32,705 nucleotides of DNA from Candidatus Nanopelagicales bacterium. GTDB lineage: Bacteria > Actinomycetota > Actinomycetes > S36-B12 > CAIYMF01. The position numbers and the translations under genes were made by a program. Shown piece by piece: positions 25,734 to 32,705 of the stretch (positions are counted from its first letter, which is position 1; each line of letters starts with the position of its first letter). The stretch lies in contig JALOLK010000025.1 of NCBI GenBank assembly GCA_025456015.1, positions 1 to 32,705 on the forward strand, in the 5' to 3' direction. The notes under the pieces were generated by a model. That model was not told the DNA's origin. It was given only the letters and a program-made list of their open reading frames with translations, and did not search any database.

Positions 25734-26849
25734 TCAGGTCGAGCGGCGCGCGCTGCGCAGGGCGATCGCCGAGACGCCCATGGTCGCCAGTCCCCCGACG
25801 AGCAGCGCGGGCGCGGGGCCGAGCCGGCCGCCGGCGACCGAGGCCGCCAGGGCGGTGGCGCTGGCAGCGCCCAGCGCGAGCCAGCGGCCCGCGCCACCGC
25901 GCAGGAAGGCGGCGAGCCCGCCCACGGCCAGGGCCGCGAGCGCGCCGCGCACCGGCCAGGCCAGGGCTCCCTGCGCCATCCCGACGGCCCCGACCAGCGC
26001 CAGCGCCGTGCCCGCGACCGCCGCGGTGCGCCGACCGCGCGCCAGCCGCGCGCCGAGCAGCGCCCAGGCCACCCCGAGTCCGGCCAGGCCCACCCAGGTC
26101 CACAGCCCGGCCGGCACCACGACCCAGACCGCCCACGCCCCCGCCGCGAGCAGGCCCAGCTCGGCCAGCGGGGTACGGGCCACGACCACGACGAGCAGCA
26201 TCCCCAGGACGCTGCCGAGCGCGTGGGCCGTCGCGGGGACCCCGGCGCTGCCCTGCCGGACCTCGAGGGCCAGGCCCGTGGCCACCGCCACGGTGGCCAT
26301 CCCCGTCGTGAGCAGCACCGAGACCGCCCGGCGCCGCTCGTCGCCGGGCTGGCGCGCCCAGGGCAGGCGCACGAACAGCCCCGTGGCCAGCAGGGCGACG
26401 GCTGTCAGCGCCACGCCCGCGGCCCGCATGCCGGTCGTCCAGTCGGCCCATCCGCGCACCGCCACGCCGAGGACTGCCACCACGACGAGCCCCGCGCCGG
26501 CGTAGACGCCGAGCTCGGCGGCCGCCCGCCGCGACAGCAGGGCCGCCGGCGCCTGCGCGCCCGGGCCATCGGTGCCGCCGGCCACCGCCTCCCCCCGGGC
26601 CAGCACGGTCGTCGCGGCGCCGGGGTCGGCCTGCGCACCGGCCAGGGCGGGGTCGAGTCGCGTCGTGTCGTGGGTGGCCTGCGGTGCCGCTGCGCCACTG
26701 CCGGCCGGGAGGCCGGGCGGCCGGATGCCGAGCACCTCGGTCGGGTTCGTCCCCGGCGCCGGCATCGGGCCCTGGACCGGGTCGGCGTGCGCCCGGGGCA
26801 TGGGGGCGGTGAGCGCCTCGGGGCCGGGCACCGCCTCGCCTGCTGCCAT
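25734..26849 (-). CDS. Polytopic membrane protein of unknown function
   Basis: A 371-residue protein that I do not recognise. About 105 residues of Pro/Ala/Gly-rich, probably disordered N-terminus are followed by about ten hydrophobic helices. The first membrane stretch (RRAAAELGVYAGAGLVVVAVLG) recalls DUF2157-type proteins, but weakly. The end RSARRST is basic. I chose ATG at 26849; a TACGCT box lies 8 nt upstream and there is no ribosome binding site, so the mRNA may be leaderless. It is divergent from the SulP gene across 54 bp, and a functional link to it is only a guess. Much of the 1236-aa ORF upstream is antisense noise. Confidence 0.75.
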   Translation of the reverse strand: MAAGEAVPGPEALTAPMPRAHADPVQGPMPAPGTNPTEVLGIRPPGLPAGSGAAAPQATHDTTRLDPALAGAQADPGAATTVLARGEAVAGGTDGPGAQAPAALLSRRAAAELGVYAGAGLVVVAVLGVAVRGWADWTTGMRAAGVALTAVALLATGLFVRLPWARQPGDERRRAVSVLLTTGMATVAVATGLALEVRQGSAGVPATAHALGSVLGMLLVVVVARTPLAELGLLAAGAWAVWVVVPAGLWTWVGLAGLGVAWALLGARLARGRRTAAVAGTALALVGAVGMAQGALAWPVRGALAALAVGGLAAFLRGGAGRWLALGAASATALAASVAGGRLGPAPALLVGGLATMGVSAIALRSARRST

Positions 26850-26857
26850 GACACGCA

Positions 26858-26863
26858 AGCGTA
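26858..26863 (-). promoter_or_regulatory. Candidate -10 box of the unknown membrane protein gene
   Basis: TACGCT on the minus strand, 8 nt before the ATG at 26849, in the 54-bp divergent gap. Confidence 0.35.
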
Positions 26864-26903
26864 GGCCGCCATCGCGGGCCGTGGTCGCAGCACACTGTCC
26901 CCC

Positions 26904-28598
26904 GTGACGGTGGCGCAGCGGCTCACGACCCCGAACCTCGTGCGCCTGCGCGCGTGGCGGCGCGAGGACCTGCGTCCCGACCTGTTCGCCGGCCTGGGGG
27001 TGGCGGCCTACCTGGTGCCCCAGGTGATGGCCTACGCCACGCTCGCCGGACTGGACCCCGTGGTCGGCCTCTGGGCCTGCCTGGTGCCGCTCATGATCTA
27101 CCCCTTCATCGGATCGAGCCGGCTGCTCTCGGTCGGCCCGGAGTCCACCACGGCGCTCATGACCGCCGCGGCGCTCGCGCCGCTCGCGGCCGGCGACCCG
27201 TCCCGGTACGCGGCCATGGCGGCGCTCGCCGCCCTCGTGGTCGGGCTGCTGTGCCTCGTGGGGGGGCTGCTCCGCCTGGGAGTGGTGGCCTCCCTGCTGA
27301 GCAGGCCGGTGCTGCTGGGCTACCTGGCCGGGGTCGCGGTGATCATGATCGCCGGACAGGTCGGCGCGCTGCTCGGGGTCGAGTCCGACGGGGACGGGCC
27401 CCTCGGTGAGCTGGCGGCCGCCGCCGGGCAGCTGGGCAGCGCCAATGCCGCGACGGCAGCGATCGGCCTGGGCGTGCTCGTGCTGCTCCTGATCGGCAGC
27501 TGGCGCTCGCCCACGCTGCCCTGGCCGCTGCTGGCCGTGCTCGCCGCGACGCTGGTCACTGCGTGGGCCGACCTCGAGCGGTTCGGCGTGGAGGTCGTCG
27601 GCGAGGTCCCGACCGGGTTGCCCCCGCTGAGCATCCCGACCGAGATCCCGCCCCTCGCCCTGCTGATCGGGCCGATCGCCGCCATCGCCGTCGTCGGGTT
27701 CACCGACAACGTCCTCGAGGCCCGGGCGTTCGCCCGGCCCGGCGAGCAGGTCGATGCTGACGCCGAGCTGCGCGCCCTGGGCCTGACCAACCTCAGCTCC
27801 GGGCTCACCTCCGGGATGCCGGTCTCCAGCAGCGGCTCGCGCACGGCGCTGGCGCGCGCCTCCAGGGCGAGCACGCCCGCGTATGGGCTGGTCACGGCGG
27901 CCAGCCTCACCTGCGTGCTGCTGTTCGCCGGCCCGCTGCTCGCCAGCTTCCCCAGCGCCGCCCTCGCCGCGCTGGTCGTGTTCGCGGCCCTGCGGATCGT
28001 CGACGTGCCGCAGTTCCGGTGGCTCTGGGGGTTCCGTCGCACCGAGTTCTGGCTGGGCGTGGCCACCTTCCTCGCCGTGCTCACCCTCGACCTGCTCGTC
28101 GGCGTGGCCGTGGCGGTGGCCCTCTCCGTGCTCGCGATGCTGGCGCGGGTCGCTCGGCCGCACGCCGCCGTGCTCGGTCGGGTGCCGGGGCTGGCCGGCA
28201 TGCACGACATCGGCGAGTACCCGACCGCCGAGGAGGTCCAGGGCCTGCTCGTCTTCCGCTACGACTCGCCGCTGTTCTTCGCCAACGCCGAGGACTTCCG
28301 GCTGCGCGTCCTCGCCTCGGTCGCCGAGCACGAGGCCGCCGGGAGCCCGGTCACGACGGTGCTGCTGAACTGCGAGGCGAACGTCGACGTCGACTCGACC
28401 GCGATCGGGGCCATCGAGGCCCTGGTCCGCGAGCTGCACCACCGAGGCATCGAGGTCTCGCTGGCCCGGGTGCACGTCGAGCTGGCCATCCTGCTCGAAC
28501 GGGCGGGGATCCTCGACCTCATCGGCACCGATCTCGTGTACCCGACGCTGCCCACCGCCGTCGAGGGCTACCAGGGCCGCCACCCGGCCGGCCACTGA
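26904..28598 (+). CDS. SulP-family anion transporter with STAS domain
   Basis: A 564-residue SLC26/SulP transporter. The N-terminal membrane part (about residues 25-420) has the family features GLGVAAYLVPQVMAYATLAGL and SRLLSVGPESTTALM. A cytoplasmic STAS domain follows (about 440-550), with the DSTA motif at 497-500 and S498 at the usual regulatory serine. SulP proteins carry sulfate, bicarbonate or other anions; the substrate cannot be read here. The start is GTG with no clear ribosome binding site. Sulfate would fit the sulfite reductase 3 kb away, but that is inference. Confidence 0.92.
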   Translation: MTVAQRLTTPNLVRLRAWRREDLRPDLFAGLGVAAYLVPQVMAYATLAGLDPVVGLWACLVPLMIYPFIGSSRLLSVGPESTTALMTAAALAPLAAGDPSRYAAMAALAALVVGLLCLVGGLLRLGVVASLLSRPVLLGYLAGVAVIMIAGQVGALLGVESDGDGPLGELAAAAGQLGSANAATAAIGLGVLVLLLIGSWRSPTLPWPLLAVLAATLVTAWADLERFGVEVVGEVPTGLPPLSIPTEIPPLALLIGPIAAIAVVGFTDNVLEARAFARPGEQVDADAELRALGLTNLSSGLTSGMPVSSSGSRTALARASRASTPAYGLVTAASLTCVLLFAGPLLASFPSAALAALVVFAALRIVDVPQFRWLWGFRRTEFWLGVATFLAVLTLDLLVGVAVAVALSVLAMLARVARPHAAVLGRVPGLAGMHDIGEYPTAEEVQGLLVFRYDSPLFFANAEDFRLRVLASVAEHEAAGSPVTTVLLNCEANVDVDSTAIGAIEALVRELHHRGIEVSLARVHVELAILLERAGILDLIGTDLVYPTLPTAVEGYQGRHPAGH

Positions 28599-28600
28599 CG

Positions 28601-28618
28601 CGTCGCCGGCCGGCGACG
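28601..28618 (+). terminator. Palindrome after the SulP gene
   Basis: CGTCGCCGGCCGGCGACG is a perfect 18-bp palindrome two bases after the SulP stop. As RNA it gives a 7-bp stem with a GGCC loop. It may terminate SulP and separate it from the PPK2 gene. Confidence 0.55.
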
Positions 28619-28680
28619 GGCACGATCGCGGCGGTAGCGTCCGAGCGCCGGCCGACCGGGCCGGGCGGATCGGAGGGGTC

Positions 28681-30162
28681 ATGCTCAAGACGTCGGAGGT
28701 CGGCAACCGGCTGGCCAAGGAGGAGTTCCGGGCGATCGTGCCGCAGCTGCGGGTGGACCTCGTGAACGCCCAGTACGACCTGCGTGGCGCCGACTTCGGC
28801 GTGCTGCTGTTCGTGGCCGGCGACGACCGGATCGCGGGCAACGCCGTGGTGAACCGGCTCAACGAGTGGATGGACGCCCGGTTCCTGCGCACCCACGTCA
28901 TGGGCCCGCTCACCCCCGAGGAGGCCATGCGGCCGCGGTTCTGGCGGTTGTGGCGCGACATGCCGCCGAAGGGCCGGATCGCCCTCATGGCCGGCGGGAT
29001 CATGCGCCTGCTCAACGAGAACCTCACCGGCGACCTGCCCGACCACGAGTACGACCGGGCCGTGGACCACCTCGAGGCCCTCCAGGAGGCGCTGGTCGCC
29101 GACGGCACGCTGGTCATCAAGATCTTCCTGCACACGCCGGCGAAGGTGCAGCGCAAGCGGCTGCGCCGGGCCGAGTCCGACGACGAGGGCTGGCGGGTCG
29201 ACCAGCGCGACTGGGCCATGCTCGACCTGCTCCAGGACGGCGAGGCCAAGCTTGAGAAGCTGCTGCGGCGCACGTCGGTCGCCGGTGCCCCGTGGTCGGT
29301 GATCGAGGCGACCGACGCCCGGTACCGCGACGTAGCGGTGGCTCGCACCGTGCTCAACGCGATCACCGCGCGGCTGGCCGGGCGCCCACCGCTGGGGCCG
29401 GCGGTCAGCGAGCAGCTGTTCTCCCCCGGGGACCGGCAGACCACCGTGCTGGACGGCGTGGACCTGCAGACGACGACCGAGCGGGCCCGCTACACCAAGG
29501 AGCTCAACCAGCTGCAGCGCGAGCTGCACGGGCTGGCCCGGCAGGCCCGCGACCGCGGCCTGTCCTCCGTGCTGGCCTTCGAGGGCTGGGACGCCGCCGG
29601 CAAGGGCGGGGCGATCCGCCGGGTCACCCAGGCGCTGGAGGCCGGTGACTACCGGGTCATCTCCACCGCCGCACCGACCGAGGAGGAGCGCCGCTACCAC
29701 TACCTGTGGCGGTTCTGGCGCGACCTGCCACCCGCCGGCCACGTCGTGATCTACGACCGGACCTGGTACGGACGGGTGCTCGTGGAGCGCATCGAGGGCT
29801 TCGCCCAGCCCGCGGAGTGGCAGCGGGCCTACGACGAGATCAACGACTTCGAGGACCAGCTCGTCGAGCGCGGCTTCCACGTCGCCAAGTTCTGGCTGCA
29901 CATCTCCCCCGAGGAGCAGCTGGCCAGGTTCCAGGCCCGCGAGAACACCCCGGAGAAGTCGCACAAGATCACCGAGGAGGACTACCGCAATCGCGAGCAG
30001 TGGGACGACTACGTGCAGGCGGTGGACCAGATGGTCCTGCGGACCTCCTCGAGCGACGCCCCGTGGCACCTCATCGGCGCCAACGACAAGTACACCGCGC
30101 GCCTCGAGGTCCTCGAGCACGTGAACAAGGGGCTCAAGCGGGCCCTGCGCCGCATGTCCTGA
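28681..30162 (+). CDS. pap: Polyphosphate:AMP phosphotransferase (two-domain PPK2)
   Basis: A 493-residue protein of two fused PPK2 domains, the class II architecture that uses polyphosphate to convert AMP to ADP. The C-terminal domain carries the active Walker A EGWDAAGKGG (301-310) and Walker B/lid YDRTWYGR (358-365). The N-terminal domain has a degenerate loop, VAGDDRIAGN (45-54), as expected for the inactive half. LRRDLPPAGH-like and KFWLHISPEEQLARF elements complete the fold. It starts 82 bp after the SulP gene with a possible own -10 (TAGCGT, 28635-28640). Confidence 0.93.
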   Translation: MLKTSEVGNRLAKEEFRAIVPQLRVDLVNAQYDLRGADFGVLLFVAGDDRIAGNAVVNRLNEWMDARFLRTHVMGPLTPEEAMRPRFWRLWRDMPPKGRIALMAGGIMRLLNENLTGDLPDHEYDRAVDHLEALQEALVADGTLVIKIFLHTPAKVQRKRLRRAESDDEGWRVDQRDWAMLDLLQDGEAKLEKLLRRTSVAGAPWSVIEATDARYRDVAVARTVLNAITARLAGRPPLGPAVSEQLFSPGDRQTTVLDGVDLQTTTERARYTKELNQLQRELHGLARQARDRGLSSVLAFEGWDAAGKGGAIRRVTQALEAGDYRVISTAAPTEEERRYHYLWRFWRDLPPAGHVVIYDRTWYGRVLVERIEGFAQPAEWQRAYDEINDFEDQLVERGFHVAKFWLHISPEEQLARFQARENTPEKSHKITEEDYRNREQWDDYVQAVDQMVLRTSSSDAPWHLIGANDKYTARLEVLEHVNKGLKRALRRMS

Positions 30163-30173
30163 CCGGCCTCCCG

Positions 30174-30200
30174 GCACCCGGTGGCCGCACGGCCGGGTGC
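30174..30200. terminator. Bidirectional terminator hairpin
   Basis: GCACCCGG and CCGGGTGC form an 8-bp stem in the 39-bp gap between the convergent PPK2 and glycerophosphotransferase-like genes. Confidence 0.65.
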
Positions 30201-30201
30201 G

Positions 30202-31116
30202 TCAGGGGGTCGCCTCGGCGATGCCCCGGAGGACCTCGGCGACGCGTGCGCTCGAGCGGCCCAGGTACTCCGGCGCCAGGTAGTCGTCGAGGAACGCCCG
30301 CACGTCAGGGGTGATGGTCGGGCCGTCACGCAGGATGTCCACCAGCTCGTCGAACGAGTCCGGGTGGTACCCGATGCGCGCGTCGAAGATGTGGGACTCG
30401 GCGCTGCCCGGCATGTACTCCCCGATGCGGTCGGCGAGCAGCCACCGCGGGAAGATCACCGGCTTGCCCAGGGCCCAGGCCTCGTAGACGGTCGTGCCGA
30501 AGTCGGCGATGACGATGTCGGCCTTGGGCATCGACGCCCCCGTGGGGGTGTGGTCGCTGCGGTTGCGCGGGTGCACGGACACGTCGATCCAGGCGAACCG
30601 CGACAGCGGCCGCAGGTACTGCTCGAACTCCGGGAAGCTCGAGGTGGAGCGGGCCGTCTCCCCGCGCTTGCGACGGTTGTGCGTGGGCGCCCAGAGGACC
30701 CGGGGGCGCGGGTCGCGCAGGAGCCGGCGGCTCCGGGCTGCGGGGACCTGGTCCAGCAGCACGTCCAGCCGGGGCCATCCCACGACGTGGATCTGCTCGG
30801 GCTCCAGCCGGATCGCCTTCGAGGCCAGCAGCCGACGGCGCAGCCACTCGCCGGGCACGAGCAGGTGCTGGCGCTGGTTGGCCAGTCGCCGGCCCTGCCC
30901 GTCGGAGGACCACAGGTAGTTCTTGTCGGCGACCCCGTGGCTCATGACGACGTCGGCGCGCGGGCGGATGAACAGGCAGAAGTTCAGCGAGCCGCTGCGG
31001 TAGTCGCCGCGCGTGGGCGGCTCGGGCATGTGGGCGTCGATGAGGTCGAGCAGCTGGCGCTGGACCCCCTGGTAGGACTCCGCGCGGTCGAGCACGTATC
31101 GGAGCGGCCGCGGCAT
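30202..31116 (-). CDS. CDP-glycerol glycerophosphotransferase-like protein
   Basis: A 304-residue GT-B-like protein resembling TagB/TagF-type CDP-glycerol:polyglycerophosphate transferases, which build teichoic-acid-like chains. Matching elements in order are SHGVADKNY (59-67), GWPRLD (113-118), RVLWAPTHNRRKR (139-151), VHPRNRSD (181-188) and DIVIADFGTTVYEAWALGKPVIFP (200-223). It is smaller than TagF and stands alone with no other wall-polymer genes nearby, so the acceptor is unknown. I chose ATG at 31116; the longer ORF runs through the promoter. TACCCT lies 7 nt upstream, suggesting a leaderless mRNA. Confidence 0.75.
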   Translation of the reverse strand: MPRPLRYVLDRAESYQGVQRQLLDLIDAHMPEPPTRGDYRSGSLNFCLFIRPRADVVMSHGVADKNYLWSSDGQGRRLANQRQHLLVPGEWLRRRLLASKAIRLEPEQIHVVGWPRLDVLLDQVPAARSRRLLRDPRPRVLWAPTHNRRKRGETARSTSSFPEFEQYLRPLSRFAWIDVSVHPRNRSDHTPTGASMPKADIVIADFGTTVYEAWALGKPVIFPRWLLADRIGEYMPGSAESHIFDARIGYHPDSFDELVDILRDGPTITPDVRAFLDDYLAPEYLGRSSARVAEVLRGIAEATP

Positions 31117-31123
31117 GGCGCAC

Positions 31124-31129
31124 AGGGTA
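31124..31129 (-). promoter_or_regulatory. Candidate -10 box, leaderless glycerophosphotransferase-like gene
   Basis: TACCCT on the minus strand, 7 nt before the ATG at 31116, identical in sequence and spacing to the lysA box. Confidence 0.4.
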
Positions 31130-31160
31130 GCGAGCCCGGCAGCGCGGTCGTGCCGGCCCG

Positions 31161-31174
31161 GCGGCACGTGCCGC
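31161..31174. promoter_or_regulatory. 14-bp palindrome, possible operator
   Basis: GCGGCACGTGCCGC is a perfect inverted repeat with a CACGTG core, in the divergent region between the glycerophosphotransferase-like gene and the sirA leader. It could be a regulator site; short GC palindromes also arise by chance in such DNA. Confidence 0.3.
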
Positions 31175-31280
31175 GGCCCCGTCCGATGGCGCGTCCGGGC
31201 GCCCGTCGATCCGACACGGGCGGGTCTCACATCCTGGGATGCAGTGGACTTTCCCTGGACGCAGGGGCACCCTTGCACCC

Positions 31281-31370
31281 ATGACCTCGGCCGGGAACGC
31301 GTCGGACGCCCTCGTGGCGCGCCGGCACGTCGACCTGTGCCGAATGCAGTCCTGCATGTGTTGCGCCTGA
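31281..31370 (+). CDS. Cysteine-rich leader peptide upstream of sirA
   Basis: A 29-codon frame with N-terminus MTSAGNASDALVA and C-terminal end RRHVDLCRMQSCMCCA. It has four Cys codons in the last eleven sense codons, two of them adjacent just before the stop. The RRHVDL.R..S..C pattern matches the actinobacterial Cys-rich leader peptides found upstream of sulfur-assimilation genes. In mycobacteria such uORFs sense Cys-tRNA supply by ribosome stalling. CACCCT lies 7 nt before the ATG, consistent with a leaderless start. The stop is 110 bp before sirA. It was too short for the ORF track. Confidence 0.85.
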   Translation: MTSAGNASDALVARRHVDLCRMQSCMCCA

Positions 31371-31393
31371 TCCCGCACGCCTCCCTCCTGGAT

Positions 31394-31411
31394 GCCTGCG
31401 GTCGAGCAGGC
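31394..31411 (+). promoter_or_regulatory. Hairpin downstream of the leader peptide
   Basis: GCCTGC / GGTCGA loop / GCAGGC, a perfect 6-bp stem 23 bp after the leader stop. It can be extended by GGAT/ATCC across a bulge. It could be part of the attenuator that rearranges when a ribosome stalls at the Cys codons. Confidence 0.45.
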
Positions 31412-31456
31412 GCCGGATCCTGACGCGATCACGCTGCCCTCGCGACCGTGAGCGTC

Positions 31457-31472
31457 CTCCGACCCACCGGAG
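31457..31472 (+). promoter_or_regulatory. Possible SD-masking hairpin of sirA
   Basis: CTCCG / ACCCAC loop / CGGAG. The right arm contains the GGAG that is the likely ribosome binding site of sirA, 8 nt before its ATG. Masking would keep sirA off until upstream structure changes. Only 5 bp, so tentative. Confidence 0.45.
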
Positions 31473-31480
31473 CACGCCAG

Positions 31481-32705
31481 ATGACCGAGACCACCGCACG
31501 CTCGAGCGACGCCCCACGCGCCCGTGGCCCCCGCGCCGGCCGCGACGAGGGCCAGTGGGCCCTGGGCTCGACCGAGCCGCTGAACGCCAACGAGGTGTTC
31601 AAGGCCGCCGACAACGGCCTGAACGTCCGCGAGCGCATCGAGACGGTGTACGCCCGTGAGGGCTTCGCCAGCATCCCCGCCGACGACCTGCGGGGCCGCA
31701 TGCGCTGGTGGGGCCTCTACACGCAGCGCCGGCCCGGCATCGACGGCGGCCGCACGGCCAGCCTGCCGCCCGAGGAGCTCGACGACGCGTACTTCATGCT
31801 GCGCATCCGTTCCGACGGCGGCGCGCTGTCCAGCGCGCAGGCCCGCACGATCGCCGGCATCTCGCGCGAGTTCGCCCGCGACACCGCTGACATCACCGAC
31901 CGCCAGAACATCCAGCTGCACTGGATCCGCATCGAGGACGTCCCCGAGATCTGGCGCCGCCTCGAGGCGGTCGGGCTGAGCTCGACCGAGGCCTGCGGGG
32001 ACACGCCCCGGGTCATCCTGGGCTCGCCGGTGGCGGGGGTGGCCGCGGACGAGATCATCGACGGCACACCCGCGATCGAGGCCATCGTCGCCCAGTACGT
32101 CGGTGATCCGGCCTACGCCAACCTTCCGCGCAAGTTCAAGACGGCGATCTCGGGCTCGCCGCGTCAGGACGTGGCCCACGAGGTGAACGACGTGTCCTTC
32201 GTGGGCGTGGTGCACCCCGAGCACGGGCCGGGATTCGACGTCTGGGTGGGCGGCGGGCTGTCGACCAACCCGATGCTCGCGCAGCGGCTCGGTGCCTGGG
32301 TGCCGCTGGCCGAGGTGCCCGAGGTGTGGGCCGGGATCATCGGCATCTTCCGCGACTACGGGTACCGGCGGCTGCGCAACCGGGCGCGGCTGAAGTTCCT
32401 CGTCGCGGACTGGGGAGCCGCCCGGTTCCGCGAGGTGCTCGAGGCCGAGTACCTGCACCGCGCGCTGCTCGACGGCCCGGCCCCGGCGCCGGTGCCGCCC
32501 GGCGCCCGCGACCACGTGGGCGTGCACCCCCAGCGGGACGGCCGGGTCTACGTCGGTGCCGCGCCGACCGTCGGGCGGATCTCCGGGCAGGTGCTCGGCG
32601 CGGTCGCCGACCTCGCCGACGAGCACGGCAGCGGGCGCATCCGGCTGACCGCCCAGCAGAAGCTGGTCCTGCTCGACGTGGCCCCCGAGCGCGTCGAGGC
32701 CCTCG
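31481..32705 (+). CDS. sirA: Ferredoxin-dependent sulfite reductase, 5' part
   Basis: At least 408 codons, running off the right edge; the track omits it because no stop is seen. It is the siroheme/4Fe-4S sulfite reductase of the M. tuberculosis NirA/SirA (Rv2391) type, reducing sulfite to sulfide for cysteine synthesis. Conserved parts are EGQWALGSTEPLNANE, RMRWWGLYTQR, DITDRQNIQLHWI, LPRKFKTAISG and WVGGGLSTNPMLAQRLGAWVP. Y80 and C172 (TEACGDTPR) correspond to the Tyr-Cys pair covalently linked in the M. tuberculosis enzyme. The second Cys of the usual ACGDCPR is Thr here. The cluster-binding Cys motifs lie beyond the edge. Nitrite reductase is an alternative name, but the leader peptide supports the sulfur role. 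Confidence 0.93.
   Translation, partial: MTETTARSSDAPRARGPRAGRDEGQWALGSTEPLNANEVFKAADNGLNVRERIETVYAREGFASIPADDLRGRMRWWGLYTQRRPGIDGGRTASLPPEELDDAYFMLRIRSDGGALSSAQARTIAGISREFARDTADITDRQNIQLHWIRIEDVPEIWRRLEAVGLSSTEACGDTPRVILGSPVAGVAADEIIDGTPAIEAIVAQYVGDPAYANLPRKFKTAISGSPRQDVAHEVNDVSFVGVVHPEHGPGFDVWVGGGLSTNPMLAQRLGAWVPLAEVPEVWAGIIGIFRDYGYRRLRNRARLKFLVADWGAARFREVLEAEYLHRALLDGPAPAPVPPGARDHVGVHPQRDGRVYVGAAPTVGRISGQVLGAVADLADEHGSGRIRLTAQQKLVLLDVAPERVEAL

Larger units (their letters stand above)
31117..31480. other. 364-bp divergent intergenic region upstream of sirA
   Basis: It holds, left to right, a leaderless-type -10 box for the leftward gene, a 14-bp palindrome, the cysteine-rich leader peptide, a GCCTGC/GCAGGC hairpin and a possible SD-masking hairpin. 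I found no further gene in it. Confidence 0.8.

Noticed and set aside
28601-28618. 18-bp palindrome as a repressor operator for the PPK2 gene
   Set aside because: It begins two bases after the SulP stop, which fits a terminator better; no promoter element overlaps it.
25734-29444. 1236-aa minus-strand ORF spanning the SulP and PPK2 genes
   Set aside because: Only the last 371 residues (from 26849) look like a real protein. The upstream part is antisense to SulP and PPK2 and shows shadow-frame composition.
30326-32626. 766-aa minus-strand ORF opposite sirA
   Set aside because: It is antisense to the clearly conserved sulfite reductase and runs out of frame through the glycerophosphotransferase-like gene.

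Overview
The window is a high-GC (roughly 70% or more by eye) stretch of an actinomycete (Actinomycetota) chromosome. From about 1 to 20,300 it carries the conserved block known from Mycobacterium tuberculosis as Rv1292-Rv1308. Read in the direction of transcription (minus strand) the order is argS, lysA, hom, thrC, thrB, rho, rpmE, prfA, prmC, tsaC/sua5, wecA, atpI, atpB, atpE, atpF, atpH, atpA. Three genes interrupt that order here: a YihY-type membrane protein between argS and lysA, an MFS exporter between rho and rpmE, and glyA between tsaC and wecA. I cannot name the genus; separate atpF and atpH genes and the inserted glyA argue against Mycobacterium itself.

Region 1 (1-4773): the ATP synthase operon from its wecA-atpI-atpZ head down to the first 99 codons of atpA, with chained 4-nt start/stop overlaps. 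Region 2 (4792-9131): glyA, tsaC, prmC, prfA and a bL31 gene that lacks its N-terminal half. Region 3 (9199-12618): an MFS exporter and rho, which has a repeat-rich RNA-binding insert and an arginine-rich upstream ORF overlapping its start codon. Region 4 (12618-17474): threonine/lysine biosynthesis (thrB, thrC, hom, lysA). Region 5 (17502-20503): YihY, argS, a divergent tRNA-Arg(CCG), and behind the tRNA an unusual tandem repeat containing two strong hairpins.

Region 6 (20539-32705) is more accessory. It holds an M20 dipeptidase and a membrane-anchored trypsin-like protein whose catalytic His and Ser are both replaced. Next come a CoA-disulfide/persulfide reductase-rhodanese fusion behind a perfect CsoR/CstR-like palindrome, a cold-shock protein, an unknown polytopic membrane protein divergent from a SulP transporter, a two-domain PPK2, and a CDP-glycerol glycerophosphotransferase-like protein. 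Last is the 5' part of an assimilatory ferredoxin-sulfite reductase (sirA/nirA).

The most informative regulatory feature is a 29-codon cysteine-rich leader peptide upstream of sirA. It is followed by a small hairpin that could mask the sirA ribosome binding site, which suggests cysteine-responsive attenuation. Together with the persulfide-reductase gene and its operator, this end of the window has a sulfur theme. Several genes (argS, lysA, prmC, the pseudoprotease and others) have a TANNNT box only 6-8 nt before the start codon, which suggests leaderless transcripts. All assignments come from reading the sequence and from remembered family motifs; no database search was run.
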